A stretch of DNA of 64,000 nt from Roseobacter sp. Lineage in GTDB: Bacteria; Pseudomonadota; Alphaproteobacteria; Rhodobacterales; Rhodobacteraceae. Every line of letters starts with the position of its first letter. Position 1 is the first letter of the stretch. Positions 8,850 to 19,300 of the stretch are shown here, piece by piece. Location: assembly GCA_024636495.1 (NCBI GenBank), contig JAGXGZ010000009.1:87673-151672 (forward strand). The letters run 5' to 3'. Below the pieces are notes generated by a model. That model made no database searches, had not been told where the DNA came from, and saw only the letters and a program-made list of their open reading frames with translations. The position numbers were made by a program, and so were the translations under genes.

Positions 8850-10018
8850 TATTTCGCCGCCACAGGCTGCGCGCGCTCGACGATGCGCGCAAAGAAAGAT
8901 GCGCCCACGGGGGCTATTTCGTCATCAAAGTTATATTCTGGGTGGTGCAATCCGGCGGTGTCTCCTTGGCCAAGGAACAGATAGGCACCGGGGCGTTTTT
9001 CGAGCATGTAGCTGAAATCCTCTGCGCCCATTTCCCGGCCATTGTCGGCAATCACATTGTCCTCGCCCGCCACTTCTGCTGCAACTTCCGCCGCAAACTC
9101 GGCGTTATGGGCCGTGTTGATCGTTGCTGGATACCCTTTGACATAGTTCAGCGTCGCCTCGACGTCATAGCTGGCCGCTTGACCGTCAACGATCTGCTGC
9201 ATCCGGCGCATCACCATGGCCTGAACCTCCTTGTCGAAGGTCCGCACGGTGCCGTTGATATAGGCGGTTTCGGGGATCACGTTATCGACTGTCCCGGTGT
9301 GGATTTGCGTCACCGACACCACCAGATCATTCAGCGCATAGTGGTTGCGGCTAACGATGGTCTGGATCGCTGTCGCAATACCGCAAGCGGCAACCACCGG
9401 ATCACGGGTATCATGCGGCATCGCGCCATGCCCCCCCAAACCTTTGATATGAATGTGAAACGTATCGACTGCGGCCATGATCGGCCCCGGAGTTGTATAA
9501 AACCCGCCCTTGTCGAAACCCGGCGCATTGTGCAGCGCATAGACCTGCGCGATGTCGAACTTATCAAGAATGCCTTCGTCAACCATCACTTCAGCACCGC
9601 CGCCGGTTTCCTCGGCGGGTTGAAAGATCAGCGCGACACGGCCTGCGAAATTGCGCGTCTCGGCCAAATATTTCGCGGCCCCCAGCAACATCGTGGTGTG
9701 CCCGTCGTGACCGCAGGCATGCATCTTGCCCTCGTGAGTACTGGCATAGTCCAGCCCCGTTGCCTCGGGGATCGGCAGGCCGTCCATGTCCGCGCGCAGG
9801 CCAATCGTCGGCCCGGCGCCCTGCCCGTTGATGATCGCGACCATGCCCGTCGTGGCAAATCCTTCGTACAGCTCGTCCACGCCAAATTCGCGCAAACGCT
9901 CGGCCACAAAGGCGGCCGTCTTGTGGCATTCAACGCCCAGTTCGGGGATCGTGTGCAAATGTCTGCGCCACTGGGTCATCAGAGGGGCGAAATCCGCGAT
10001 GCGGTTCACGACGGGCAT
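8849..10018 (-). CDS. M20 family amidohydrolase (hippurate/N-acyl-amino-acid hydrolase type)
   Basis: Zinc metallohydrolase that cleaves an amide bond of an N-acylated amino acid or similar compound. The pattern of peptidase subfamily M20D is clear: RRHLHTIPELG near the start, HACGHDGHTTMLLGAAK, FQPAEETGGGAEVM, and a late H (GLHHPEYNFDDE). 389 residues is typical. The frame is open far upstream across the divergent mazG gene, but AGGAG nine bases before 10018 and the family N-terminus fix the start. It is the first gene of an operon with two ureohydrolases, which hints that its product could be a guanidino compound; the substrate is unknown. Confidence 0.9.
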   Translation of the reverse strand: MPVVNRIADFAPLMTQWRRHLHTIPELGVECHKTAAFVAERLREFGVDELYEGFATTGMVAIINGQGAGPTIGLRADMDGLPIPEATGLDYASTHEGKMHACGHDGHTTMLLGAAKYLAETRNFAGRVALIFQPAEETGGGAEVMVDEGILDKFDIAQVYALHNAPGFDKGGFYTTPGPIMAAVDTFHIHIKGLGGHGAMPHDTRDPVVAACGIATAIQTIVSRNHYALNDLVVSVTQIHTGTVDNVIPETAYINGTVRTFDKEVQAMVMRRMQQIVDGQAASYDVEATLNYVKGYPATINTAHNAEFAAEVAAEVAGEDNVIADNGREMGAEDFSYMLEKRPGAYLFLGQGDTAGLHHPEYNFDDEIAPVGASFFARIVERAQPVAAK

Positions 10019-10081
10019 TGGGTGGACTCCTGCATTGATCTTGGTCAGGTTGCATCTGACACCAGACACAAGGGCGCTGCA

Positions 10082-10906
10082 ATGGCCGAGACAACAAATG
10101 ACGCGCTGATCCATGATCAATCCGCAGGGATCGAGCGGCTTTTGGAAATTATGCGCCGCCTGCGCGATCCTGACACCGGATGCCCTTGGGATATCGAACA
10201 GGATTTCGACAGCATCGCCCCCTACACCATTGAAGAGGCTTACGAAGTTGCCGATGCCATCGCGCGCCGTGACTGGCCCGAGCTTGAGGGCGAGCTGGGC
10301 GATCTGCTGCTGCAAACCGTGTATCATACGGCGATGGGCGAAGAAGAGGGCCATTTCACCTTTCAATCGGTGGTGCGGAATATCTCGGATAAGATGGTCG
10401 CGCGGCACCCGCACGTGTTTGGCGACGAATCCCGCGATAAATCCGCGGATCAGCAGACGGCGGATTGGGAGAAGATCAAGGCCGCCGAGCGTGCTGGCAA
10501 GGCGCAAGGTGGCGCACTGGACGGGGTCGCCATCGGCCTGCCCGCCTTGCTGCGTGCCTATAAGTTGCAAAAACGCGCTGCGCGTGTCGGGTTCGACTGG
10601 CCCGAAACCGGCGATGTGATCGCCAAGATTACCGAGGAAGCCGCCGAACTGGTCGAGGCCCGCGATACCCTGACCCAAGCGGAGGTCGAGGAAGAATTCG
10701 GCGATCTGATGTTCGTGATGGCCAATCTGGGGCGTCATCTGGGTGTAGACCCGGAAGCCGCCCTGCGTGCCGCCAACGCAAAATTCATCCGGCGTTTCGA
10801 AGGCGTCGAGGCACGGCTGGCCGCGATCGGTAAGACCCCCGCCGACAGTGATCTGGCCGAGATGGACGCGCTATGGGACGCAGTGAAAGTGGCGGAACGC
10901 AGCTAA
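10082..10906 (+). CDS. mazG: Nucleoside triphosphate pyrophosphohydrolase MazG
   Basis: Hydrolyses (d)NTPs to the monophosphate and pyrophosphate, a housecleaning enzyme. It has the two-domain MazG layout: a first all-alpha domain with EEAYEVADAIARRDWPELEG and LGDLLLQTVYH, and a second with EEAAELVEARD and EEEFGDLMFVMANLGRHL. The EExxE plus later D patterns are the Mg-binding residues of the family. It has 274 residues. A much longer open frame runs upstream but is only antisense to the M20 gene; the product resembles MazG from MAETTNDALI on. It is divergent from the amidohydrolase, with 63 bases between. Confidence 0.95.
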   Translation: MAETTNDALIHDQSAGIERLLEIMRRLRDPDTGCPWDIEQDFDSIAPYTIEEAYEVADAIARRDWPELEGELGDLLLQTVYHTAMGEEEGHFTFQSVVRNISDKMVARHPHVFGDESRDKSADQQTADWEKIKAAERAGKAQGGALDGVAIGLPALLRAYKLQKRAARVGFDWPETGDVIAKITEEAAELVEARDTLTQAEVEEEFGDLMFVMANLGRHLGVDPEAALRAANAKFIRRFEGVEARLAAIGKTPADSDLAEMDALWDAVKVAERS

Positions 10907-10979
10907 ACCGTTTGTCCTTTGCTGGACAAGTGCCCCGGCTTGCGGCAAGGCTCTGCGCATCATCACGACAGGAGCCCCT

Positions 10980-11921
10980 ATGACCCCGCGCAAGATCATT
11001 ATCGACACCGACCCCGGTCAGGACGACGCCGTTGCCATTCTTCTTGCGCTTGCCAGCCCCGAGGATGTCGAGGTTTTGGGGATCACCTGCGTCGCGGGCA
11101 ATGTGCCACTGGATTTGACCACGCGCAACGCCCGGATCGTGTGCGAATTGGCGGGCAAGACCGACGTCAAGGTTTTCGCTGGATGCGACCGCCCATTGGG
11201 CCGCGCGTTGGTGACTGCCGAACATGTGCATGGCAAGACCGGTCTTGACGGCCCGGACCTGCCCGAACCCACAATGCCACTTGCAGATGGCCATGCCGTT
11301 GATTTCATTATCGATACCTTGCGCGACCATGCGCCGGGCACGGTCACGCTGTGCCCGCTGGGGCCGCTGACAAACATCGCCACTGCGCTGACCAAAGCCC
11401 CCGATATTGCGACCCGCATCGCCAAGATCGTGCTGATGGGCGGTGGCTATTTCGAAGGGGGCAACATCACCCCCGTGGCTGAATTCAACATTTACGTCGA
11501 TCCGCAAGCCGCTGATATTGTTTTTAAATCCGGTGCGCCCATCGTTGTGATGCCATTGGATGTCACGCACAAAGCTCTGGTTACTGCGGCCCGCAACGAC
11601 GCGTTTCGCGGCATAGGCAGCCCGGTGGGCATTGCCGTCGCGCAGATGACTGAATTTTTCGAACGGTTCGACAAAGAAAAATACGGCTCCGAAGGGGCTC
11701 CGTTGCATGATCCTTGTGTCACGGCCTATCTGATCCGCCCTGACTTGTTCACGGGCCGCCACATCAATGTCGAGATCGAAACAGAGTCGGAATTGACAAT
11801 GGGCATGACAGTTGCAGACTGGTGGGGTGTGACGGACCGTGCCCCCAACGCCACCTTCATGAACGGCATCGACGCAGATGGGTTTTTCAACCTGTTGACC
11901 GAACGGCTGGCCCGGCTGTGA
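10980..11921 (+). CDS. Nucleoside hydrolase (IunH family)
   Basis: Hydrolyses the N-glycosidic bond of ribonucleosides to ribose and free base. The N-terminal calcium-binding signature DTDPGQDDA is intact, as are MGGGYFEGGNITPVAEFN and the later DPCVTAYLI segment that carries the last metal-binding Asp. 313 residues is normal. CAGGAG lies seven bases before the ATG. Its stop overlaps a GTG start of the following acetyltransferase gene. Preference for purine or pyrimidine nucleosides cannot be told from the sequence. Confidence 0.93.
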   Translation: MTPRKIIIDTDPGQDDAVAILLALASPEDVEVLGITCVAGNVPLDLTTRNARIVCELAGKTDVKVFAGCDRPLGRALVTAEHVHGKTGLDGPDLPEPTMPLADGHAVDFIIDTLRDHAPGTVTLCPLGPLTNIATALTKAPDIATRIAKIVLMGGGYFEGGNITPVAEFNIYVDPQAADIVFKSGAPIVVMPLDVTHKALVTAARNDAFRGIGSPVGIAVAQMTEFFERFDKEKYGSEGAPLHDPCVTAYLIRPDLFTGRHINVEIETESELTMGMTVADWWGVTDRAPNATFMNGIDADGFFNLLTERLARL

Positions 11922-12367
11922 GCGCCGCTTTTACCCTTGCGAAAATTGAACATCTGGACCGGCTCGTTGCCCTTGTCGCCGCTTTTCAGGCCGAAGAAGG
12001 GATAGAACAAACCGATGAGGTGCGGCGGGGCGGCCTAAGTCCCCTGCTTGAGGGGATCCCCCACGGTGTTGCCTATCTGATCGGCCCTGCCCGTGCGCCC
12101 ATCGGCTATGTGATCATCACCTTTGGCTGGTCTGTTGAATTCGGTGGTCTCGATGCGATCATCGACGAGATTTACGTCCGTCCCGGCGTGCGTGGCCGTG
12201 GCATCGCGACAGAGGCTTTGATGGCGGTCCCGAATGCCTTGGCGGGTGGCGGAGTGAAAGCCATCCATCTTGAGGTCGACCGCGACAATGCCGTCGCCCA
12301 GAAATTATACGCCCGCGCAGGGTTTCGCCCCCGCGAGCGCTATATGATGATGTCCCGCAAACTTTAG
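11918..12367 (+). CDS. GNAT family N-acetyltransferase
   Basis: 149-residue protein with the acetyl-CoA-binding core of GNAT enzymes: IDEIYVRPGVRGRGIATEAL (motif A with R-G-x-G-I-A) and the C-terminal LEVDRDNAVAQKLYARAGF (motif B). The GTG at 11918 overlaps the stop of the nucleoside hydrolase gene and begins SAAFTLAKIEHLD, which fits the usual N-terminus. An ATG-initiated longer frame lies inside the upstream gene. The acetylated substrate is unknown; coupling to a nucleoside hydrolase is suggestive but not decisive. Confidence 0.88.
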   Translation: MSAAFTLAKIEHLDRLVALVAAFQAEEGIEQTDEVRRGGLSPLLEGIPHGVAYLIGPARAPIGYVIITFGWSVEFGGLDAIIDEIYVRPGVRGRGIATEALMAVPNALAGGGVKAIHLEVDRDNAVAQKLYARAGFRPRERYMMMSRKL

Positions 12368-12370
12368 GCG

Positions 12371-12907
12371 TCACATCATTCCAACGACGATCACCATCAG
12401 CAGCGAATAAAGCATAACGCCCCCGATCACGAGCCAAACGCCGTAATTCCGCCCAAAGGTCGCCTTGGCCATCTCTTTGGCCTGATAGACCAGATCGGGC
12501 CACGTATAGCTGACAAAATCACCTTGCGTGAACACTGCTTTGATGCGGCCATCGGCGTCGACCACGGGCAAGCGGCGAAACCGTTCGTTCGACATGATCC
12601 GCAGCCAATCCACCACATCGTCAGTTTCCTTGGCGATGCGAGGGTTGCGGGTCATGATTTCCGCAAGGTGGGTTTTTTCAGCGTCAAGCCCGCCGTTAAC
12701 CAGCTTTTTCATCACATCACGCTCGGTCACGACGCCGATCACCTTTTGGTCTGCGTCAACGATGATGACAGAGCCGAAATTCTTTTCGCTCATCGCTGCC
12801 ACGGCCTCTTTGACGCTGGCGGTTTCCGCGAATGTAAGGGGCTTTGGTTTATTGGCAAATTCCGGGCGGTCTTTCAGTTGCATTCCGACATAGTTGGAGG
12901 CGGCCAT
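12371..12907 (-). CDS. CBS-domain protein with C-terminal membrane anchor
   Basis: A pair of CBS motifs fills residues 20-140 (KEAVAAMSEKNFGSVIIVDA, then IGVVTERDVMKKL; second motif around MTRNPRIAKETDDVVDWLRI). CBS pairs usually bind adenosyl ligands and regulate a partner. The last 30 residues (NYGVWLVIGGVMLYSLLMVI) form one hydrophobic helix that should anchor the protein in the inner membrane. AGGAG stands nine bases before the ATG. It is convergent with the GNAT gene, three bases apart, and divergent from selO. Confidence 0.85.
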   Translation of the reverse strand: MAASNYVGMQLKDRPEFANKPKPLTFAETASVKEAVAAMSEKNFGSVIIVDADQKVIGVVTERDVMKKLVNGGLDAEKTHLAEIMTRNPRIAKETDDVVDWLRIMSNERFRRLPVVDADGRIKAVFTQGDFVSYTWPDLVYQAKEMAKATFGRNYGVWLVIGGVMLYSLLMVIVVGMM

Positions 12908-13017
12908 ATTTGATCTCCTGTAATTTGTTTCGACGATACCTAGCCATTAAAACTAGACCGGTTCAGGAAATGGCAAGAAAACTGGTGCTTGGGCGATGAC
13001 GCTCCTATATATCAAGC

Positions 13018-14430
13018 ATGACATTTATAGCCCCCTTCGATAACAGCTACGCGGCCCTGCCCGATGGCTTTTTCACCCGCATCAACCCCACCCCCGTTGC
13101 CGCGCCGCAGGTGCTCGCGTTCAATGCCAGGCTTGCCAAGACGTTGGGCATCCGCCACGCGGACCCTGATGATATTGCCCTAGCACTAAGTGGCAATGCG
13201 CTGCCCGACGGGGCCGCACCGCTGGCGCAACTGTATGCGGGTCATCAATTCGGCAATTATAACCCCCAGCTTGGCGACGGACGCGCGATTTTGCTGGGCG
13301 AGGTTGTGGACACAGGTGGCATCCGCCGCGACATCCAGCTTAAGGGGTCGGGGCGCACGCCCTACTCGCGCGGCGGTGACGGGCGTGCGTGGCTGGGGCC
13401 GGTGCTGCGCGAATATGTGGTGTCCGAGGCGATGCACGCCCTTGGCATCCCCACGACACGTGCTTTGGCCGCTGTCAGGTCGGGCGAAGACGTTTACCGC
13501 GAAACGGCGCTGCCCGGTGCGGTGCTGACCCGTGTCGCCACCAGCCACCTGCGCGTTGGTACGTTTCAGGTCTTTGCCCATCGCGGCGAGCTTGAGAACC
13601 TTCAAACGCTGACTGACTATGCCATTGCCCGCCATTACCCGCAGGCCGAGGGGGCGATGGGGCTGCTCCGTGCAGTCTGCGCGCGGCAGGCCGATCTGAT
13701 TGCCGCCTGGATGTCAGTGGGCTTTATCCACGGGGTGATGAACACCGACAATTGTGCCATCTCGGGCGAGACGATTGATTACGGGCCTTGCGCGTTCATG
13801 GATGCGTTTCATGCCAATCGCGTCTTCAGCTCCATTGACCGTCAGGGGCGTTATGCCTTTTCCAACCAACCGCAGATTGCCGTCTGGAATATGGCGCAGC
13901 TTGCCACCGCACTGATCCAACTGTCAGGCGATAAAGACGCAGCGATTGAGCAGGCCACGCAGATCGTACATGCGATGCCCGCATTGATAGAGGCGGCATG
14001 GCTCAAGCGGTTTGGCGCAAAGATCGGCATCGTGGATGCGCAGCCCGAAGATACCGCGCTGATCGAAGATCTGTTGGGATTGATGCAAAAGGACGGCGCG
14101 GATTTCACCAATGCGTTTCGTAGCTTGGGCCGTGACCATGCCGTTGATGAGTTTCTGGACAGCGAAGCGTTCGAGGCGTGGCATGCCCGTTGGCAGGCGC
14201 GCATTGGAACCGAAACCGATGTTGACCGCACCATGAATGCCGCCAACCCTGCGATCATCCCACGCAATCACCGGATTGAACAGATGATCGAAGCAGCCGT
14301 TGCGGGCGATATGGCCCCGTTCGAGCGTCTGATGAAAGCCCTTGCCACGCCCTATGACAGCACCGACCAAGACTTGCACCGCCCCCCATCGGAACGCGAG
14401 ATCGTGCCAGCAACGTTTTGCGGAACCTAA
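13018..14430 (+). CDS. selO: Protein adenylyltransferase SelO (YdiU/UPF0061 family)
   Basis: Pseudokinase-fold enzyme that transfers AMP to protein hydroxyl groups; known family members affect redox homeostasis. Seen: [12 protein letters not shown], the glycine-rich [36 protein letters not shown] with the metal-binding Asn/Asp, and the C-terminal FCGT, where animal homologues have selenocysteine near the end. 470 residues is a normal bacterial length. The last four bases overlap the end of the convergent EamA transporter gene. Confidence 0.95.
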   Translation: MTFIAPFDNSYAALPDGFFTRINPTPVAAPQVLAFNARLAKTLGIRHADPDDIALALSGNALPDGAAPLAQLYAGHQFGNYNPQLGDGRAILLGEVVDTGGIRRDIQLKGSGRTPYSRGGDGRAWLGPVLREYVVSEAMHALGIPTTRALAAVRSGEDVYRETALPGAVLTRVATSHLRVGTFQVFAHRGELENLQTLTDYAIARHYPQAEGAMGLLRAVCARQADLIAAWMSVGFIHGVMNTDNCAISGETIDYGPCAFMDAFHANRVFSSIDRQGRYAFSNQPQIAVWNMAQLATALIQLSGDKDAAIEQATQIVHAMPALIEAAWLKRFGAKIGIVDAQPEDTALIEDLLGLMQKDGADFTNAFRSLGRDHAVDEFLDSEAFEAWHARWQARIGTETDVDRTMNAANPAIIPRNHRIEQMIEAAVAGDMAPFERLMKALATPYDSTDQDLHRPPSEREIVPATFCGT

Positions 14431-15314
14431 GCGAGGCGCGGTTTGCGGTTGATCAGATAAATTCCGGCGGCGACCAGAACAAGAGCGGCCCAGACCGACC
14501 ATGCCACATGCTCGGACAGAAGCAGCCAGCCAAGGATGACGGAAAACACCGGCGACAGAAAACTGAACGATGCGACAGTGGATGCAGGGTACACTGACAT
14601 CAGCCAGAACCACGCCAGAAATCCAAGGCTCGCCACCGCGATAATCTGAAAGCCCAACCCCACCAGATGGATCATTTGCAGGTCCCGAATAAGCGGGCCA
14701 AACAGCGGTGCGATCAGCACCAGTATGGGCCCCGAGATCGCTACCTGGCACATCAGTTGCTGCGCAGGCGGGACTTTCTCAAGCGGCGTGATACGCACCA
14801 GCAAGGCGATCCCTGCCCAGCATAGAGCGGACGTCAGGGCCAGCAAATCGCCCGTCCAGCTGACATGCCCGCCGCTGCGGTCGATCAGCGCGACCGCAAC
14901 GCCCGACATGGCCAGAACCAACCCCACGACCTTGAGGGTTGTCAGCCGCTCGTTTGGCAGCAGGAAATTTGCCGCAATCGTCAGCCAGACTGGCATGGAA
15001 TAAAAAATCACCGACGCACGGCTGACAGTCGTGTTGTCTAGCGCGATGAAAAGGCAGGTAAATTCAAAGGTGAACAGCAACCCTGAAACGATGGCCCATC
15101 CCCAGGCCGCCCGCGGGAATGAAAAACTAACGCCGCGCAGTTTCATCCAGATGATCAAGACGACCACGGCCCCTAAAGATCGTAGGCCCGCCGAAAATAC
15201 CGGGTTGAAGCCGCCGTTCGTGACCTTGATCACGACCTGATTGAACGCCAGATTTAGCGCAAAGGCGATCAGGGCGACGGCCCCGAACATGTCTATTTGT
15301 GATTTACGTTCCAT
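14427..15314 (-). CDS. DMT superfamily permease, two EamA domains
   Basis: 295-residue inner-membrane protein with about ten hydrophobic segments arranged as two EamA repeats (first to roughly residue 135, second from [20 protein letters not shown]). Members export small metabolites, but the substrate cannot be predicted. The start at [11 protein letters not shown] is chosen because everything upstream in the same frame is non-hydrophobic and unlike the family. It is divergent from the DUF533 gene. A second, different EamA gene lies at 54249-55112. Confidence 0.88.
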   Translation of the reverse strand: MERKSQIDMFGAVALIAFALNLAFNQVVIKVTNGGFNPVFSAGLRSLGAVVVLIIWMKLRGVSFSFPRAAWGWAIVSGLLFTFEFTCLFIALDNTTVSRASVIFYSMPVWLTIAANFLLPNERLTTLKVVGLVLAMSGVAVALIDRSGGHVSWTGDLLALTSALCWAGIALLVRITPLEKVPPAQQLMCQVAISGPILVLIAPLFGPLIRDLQMIHLVGLGFQIIAVASLGFLAWFWLMSVYPASTVASFSFLSPVFSVILGWLLLSEHVAWSVWAALVLVAAGIYLINRKPRLA

Positions 15315-15449
15315 GCCCTCACAAACCCGCGTTGGCAAAGGCTTGTCAATCGGTTTGACGCCGACCGCCGCCCCGGAGTGTATCAAAGGCTTGCGCCGTA
15401 CGCGGATTTCGAACAGTGTCTTTCGAGAAATACCAATGGGGAATTGGAC

Positions 15450-16340
15450 ATGAGCTTGATGAAAACACTGGCCAAAGTGGCCATCGGCGTTGCGGTTGCC
15501 AAAGGGGCCAGCAGCATGATGAAGCAAGGCAGCAAATCCGGAAACGCAGGCAGCGCCGGCGGGCTTGGCGGCCTTTTGGGGGGCCTGACGGGTGCCATGT
15601 CGGGCGGGTCGACCGGTGGATCTGCCGGACGCAGCGCTTCGGGTGGTGGCTTGCAGGACATGCTGGGCGGTCTGATGGGTGGCAGCTCTGGCACCAGCGG
15701 GGGGTTGGGCGGCTTGCTAAACCAGCTTGGCGGCAGCTCTGGTGCGTCCGGTGGCGGGCTTGGTGGCTTGCTGAACCAGTTGGGTGGCAGCACCGGTGGG
15801 GCCACAGGCGGCGGCTTGGGCGGTTTGCTGGGCGGATTGGCTGGTGCAGCGGGTGCAGGCGGCCTGCTGTCAAGCCTTGGCGGTTCGACAAGCGGCAAGC
15901 CAGAGCGTGAAGAGGCCGATTTCGGTGCAGTGTTAAATTCGCAGTTCGACAGCAACCCGACCCCCGCAATGGAGCCCTCGCAAGGTCAGGAAGTCATGGC
16001 TGCCTTGATGATCGCGGCGATGATACAAGCCGCGAAATCTGATGGAACCTTTGATGACGGTGAGCGCGAAAAGCTGCTGTCGCACTTGGGGGATGTCGAT
16101 GCCGAAGAGGCCGCCTTTGTAAAGGCGCGGATGGATGCACCGGTTGATGTCGACGGTCTGGTTGCACAGACCCCCGATGGCATGGGCCCGCAGGTTTATG
16201 CAATGTCATTGCTGGCCATTGATCTGGATACCCAAGACGAAGCGCAGTATCTGCACCAGCTGGCCAAGGGCTATGGCATGGACCCCGCCGCTGTAAACGA
16301 GATCCATGCGCAGATGGGTGTGCCGTCCCTTTATACCTAA
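15450..16340 (+). CDS. DUF533 / TerB-like protein with glycine-rich repeats
   Basis: 296 residues. An N-terminal alanine-rich stretch (TLAKVAIGVAVAKGASSMM) could be a weak membrane-associating helix. Residues 35-145 are low complexity with repeated GGGLGGLLNQLGGS units. Residues 185-295 form the helical TerB-like DUF533 domain (AALMIAAMIQAAKSDGTFDDGEREKLLSHLG), the part shared with YebE-type inner-membrane proteins. The ATG at 15450 follows GGGGA. The TerB fold is linked to metal or envelope stress in other proteins, but nothing here shows the role. Confidence 0.85.
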   Translation: MSLMKTLAKVAIGVAVAKGASSMMKQGSKSGNAGSAGGLGGLLGGLTGAMSGGSTGGSAGRSASGGGLQDMLGGLMGGSSGTSGGLGGLLNQLGGSSGASGGGLGGLLNQLGGSTGGATGGGLGGLLGGLAGAAGAGGLLSSLGGSTSGKPEREEADFGAVLNSQFDSNPTPAMEPSQGQEVMAALMIAAMIQAAKSDGTFDDGEREKLLSHLGDVDAEEAAFVKARMDAPVDVDGLVAQTPDGMGPQVYAMSLLAIDLDTQDEAQYLHQLAKGYGMDPAAVNEIHAQMGVPSLYT

Positions 16341-16347
16341 GGGCTAG

Positions 16348-16392
16348 CCGTTTTCTTTGAAGAAAACGGACCGGAGTTTTTGAAAACTCCGG
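16348..16392. repeat. Two tandem perfect palindromes with TG centres
   Basis: Two 22-base palindromes separated by one base. The first has arms CCGTTTTCTT and AAGAAAACGG, the second CCGGAGTTTT and AAAACTCCGG, each around a central TG. They lie between the convergent DUF533 and mfd genes and can fold as strong hairpins on either strand, so they may terminate both transcripts. The same layout recurs at 27797-27837. Confidence 0.75.
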
Positions 16393-16396
16393 GGCC

Positions 16397-19300
16397 TCAG
16401 GCCTTGGCTTTTTTGACCGCCTTTTCTTTGGCGATGACATGTTCGGCAAGATCACGGGCGATTGCAAAGGCACCCTTGATCTTGTCGGTGTCGTTTTTCC
16501 AATCGCGTTTCACAACGATCTTGTTGTCTTTGACGCGTGCCAGCCCGCGCTGGTCCTGAATAAAGGTAACAAGCCCCTCGGGGGACGCGAATTTATCATT
16601 GTGGAACTGGATCGTAGCCCCTTTCGGCCCGCCATCCAACTTGGCAATGCCTGCCCGCTTGCACATCGCCTTGATGCGGATAACCAAGATCAGCGTGTTG
16701 ACCTCGCGCGGCAATTTGCCAAAGCGGTCGATCATTTCAGCGGCAAAGCCTTCAAGTTCAACCTTTGTGGTCAGGCTGGACAGGCGACGGTAAAGCCCAA
16801 GACGCACGTCAAGATCGGGCACATAGGTCTCGGGGATCAGCACCGGCACGCCCAGATTGATCTGCGGTGCCCATTGGCCGTCATCGTCAATCACGCCCTC
16901 CATCTCGCCTGCCCTGATCTTGGCAATCGCGTCTTCGAGCATGGATTGGTACAGTTCAAATCCGACATCGCGCATCTGGCCGGATTGTTCCTCGCCCAGC
17001 AGATTGCCCGCGCCGCGAATATCAAGGTCTTGGCTGGCCAGCGTGAACCCTGCCCCCAACGTATCAAGGCTGCCCAACACGCGCAGGCGTTTTTCGGCGG
17101 TCGCCGTCAGCTTGGCACGCGGTTTGGTCGTCAGATAGGCATAAGCGCGGGTTTTCGAGCGGCCCACGCGCCCCCTGATCTGATACAGCTGCGCCAGCCC
17201 GAACATGTCGGCGCGGTGCACGATCATCGTGTTGGCTGTCGGGATATCAAGACCGGATTCCACAATCGTCGTGGCCAGCAGGATATCATATTTGCCATCG
17301 TAGAAGGCATTCATCCGGTCATCAAGTTCTCCGGCGGCCATTTGCCCATGGGCGACCAGATAGGTCAATTCGGGCAGTTGGTCTTTCAGAAACGCCTCGA
17401 TCTCGGGCAGGTCGCTGATGCGCGGAACCACGTAAAACGACTGACCGCCCCGATAATGTTCGCGCAACAGCGCTTCGCGCAGGGTGACCGTGTCGAATTC
17501 GCTGACATAGGTGCGGATAGCCAAACGGTCGACGGGCGGCGTGCCGATGATCGACAGATCGCGCACGCCTGTCAGGCTAAGTTGCAGCGTCCGAGGGATC
17601 GGCGTTGCGGTCAGGGTCAGCACGTGGATATCAGTGCGCATCGCCTTCAGACGTTCTTTGTGGCCGACGCCGAAATGCTGTTCTTCGTCGATCACCAGAA
17701 GGCCCAAGTTGTTGAATTTAATGTTCTTTGCCAGCAAGGCATGGGTTCCGATCACCACATCAACGGTGCCTTTGGCCATACCCTCGCGGGTGGTGTTGGC
17801 GTCTTTGGTGGACACAAACCGCGACAGCTGGCGCACCTCAAGCGGGAATCCGCGGAACCGTTCGGTAAAGGACTTATAGTGTTGCCGCGCCAGCAAGGTC
17901 GTAGGCGCAATGACGGCGACCTGAAGCCCCGACATGGCAGCAACAAAAGCGGCGCGCATGGCGACCTCGGTCTTGCCAAAGCCCACATCGCCGCAAATCA
18001 AGCGGTCCATCGGGTTGCCGCTGGTCAGATCGTCAATAACGTCGTTGATCGCAGACATCTGATCGTCGGTTTCAGTATAGGGGAAGCGCGCGGAAAACGC
18101 GTCCCACATGCCCGGAGGTGGGTCCATAATCGGCGCGCGGCGCAAGGCACGCTCGGCTGCGATGCGGATCAGCTTGTCCGCCATCTCGCGGATGCGTTCC
18201 TTGAGCTTGGCCTTTTTCGACTGCCATGCCCCGCCGCCAAGTTTGTCAAGCAGCCCTTCGTCATGGCCGTATTTAGACAGCAGTTCGATGTTTTCGACCG
18301 GTAAATACAGCTTTGAATTCTCGGCATATTCCAGCAGAAGGCATTCATGGGCAGCGCCTGCGGCGGTGATAACCTCCATCCCCAGATAGCGGCCAATGCC
18401 GTGATCCACATGGACCACCAGATCGCCGGGGGTCAGGGATTGGGTTTCGGTCAGGAAATTTTCGGCGCGGCGTTTGCGCTTGGTTGACCGGATCAGACGG
18501 TCACCTAGAATATCCTGCTCGGATATGACGGTCAGATGCCCGTCCTTGTCGCCGCCAAAGGGGGCTTCGAACCCGTGTTCCAGCGGCCAGACGGCCAGAT
18601 GCAGGCCCCGTTTGCCAATGCGGGTGCCATTTGGGATCGGGATGACGTCTGAGAGGCCTTCGTCTTCGATCAGACCCGTCAGACGTTCACGCGCGCCTTC
18701 GGAATAGCTGGCAATGACAACGGGGCCTTGGGATATCTTGACTTTAAGATGCGCAGACAAAGCTCCGAAAAGGCTGATGGATTCCTGCTGACGCTCTGGC
18801 GCAAAGTTGCGCCCGATGCGCCCGCCCGCGTCCAGCACGTTTGGTCCCGTGGGCTGTGGCAAGGGTTTGAACTGGATCACGCGTTTGCCGATCAATGCGG
18901 CCTCCCAAGCCGTATCTGTCAGATACAAACCGTCGGGTGGCGCGGGCTTATAGACGCTGTCCATTTTGGACCGGTTGGCCATCGCAATGCGCCGGGTCTC
19001 GTATTGATCCGCGATGCTGTCCCACCGGGCAAGCCGCTGTGCGGTGACCTGATCATCCAATGTCACAGTCGCTTTGGGCAAATAGTCAAACAGCGTTTCC
19101 AGATGCTCGTGAAAGAACGACATCCAATGTTCGGCACCTTGATGTTTGCGGCCCGCGCTGATGGCCTCGTAGAGCGGATCATCGGTGCCTGCCGCGCCAA
19201 ATTCGATGCGGTAGTTCTGGCGAAACCGGGTGATCGCGGGCTCGTCCAAGATCACCTCGCTGACAGGGGCCAGTTCGACCAGATCAAGCTTTTCGGTCGT

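Noticed and set aside
8849..10738. A 629-residue minus-strand frame extending past the M20 hydrolase start
   Set aside because: The part beyond 10018 is antisense to mazG and unlike any M20 protein; a good ribosome binding site marks the real start.
8831..10906. A 691-residue plus-strand frame
   Set aside because: Only the last 274 residues are MazG; the rest is the antisense shadow of the M20 gene.
16439..18304. A 621-residue frame antisense to mfd
   Set aside because: His- and Gln-rich composition typical of the antisense of a G+C-rich gene; no domains.
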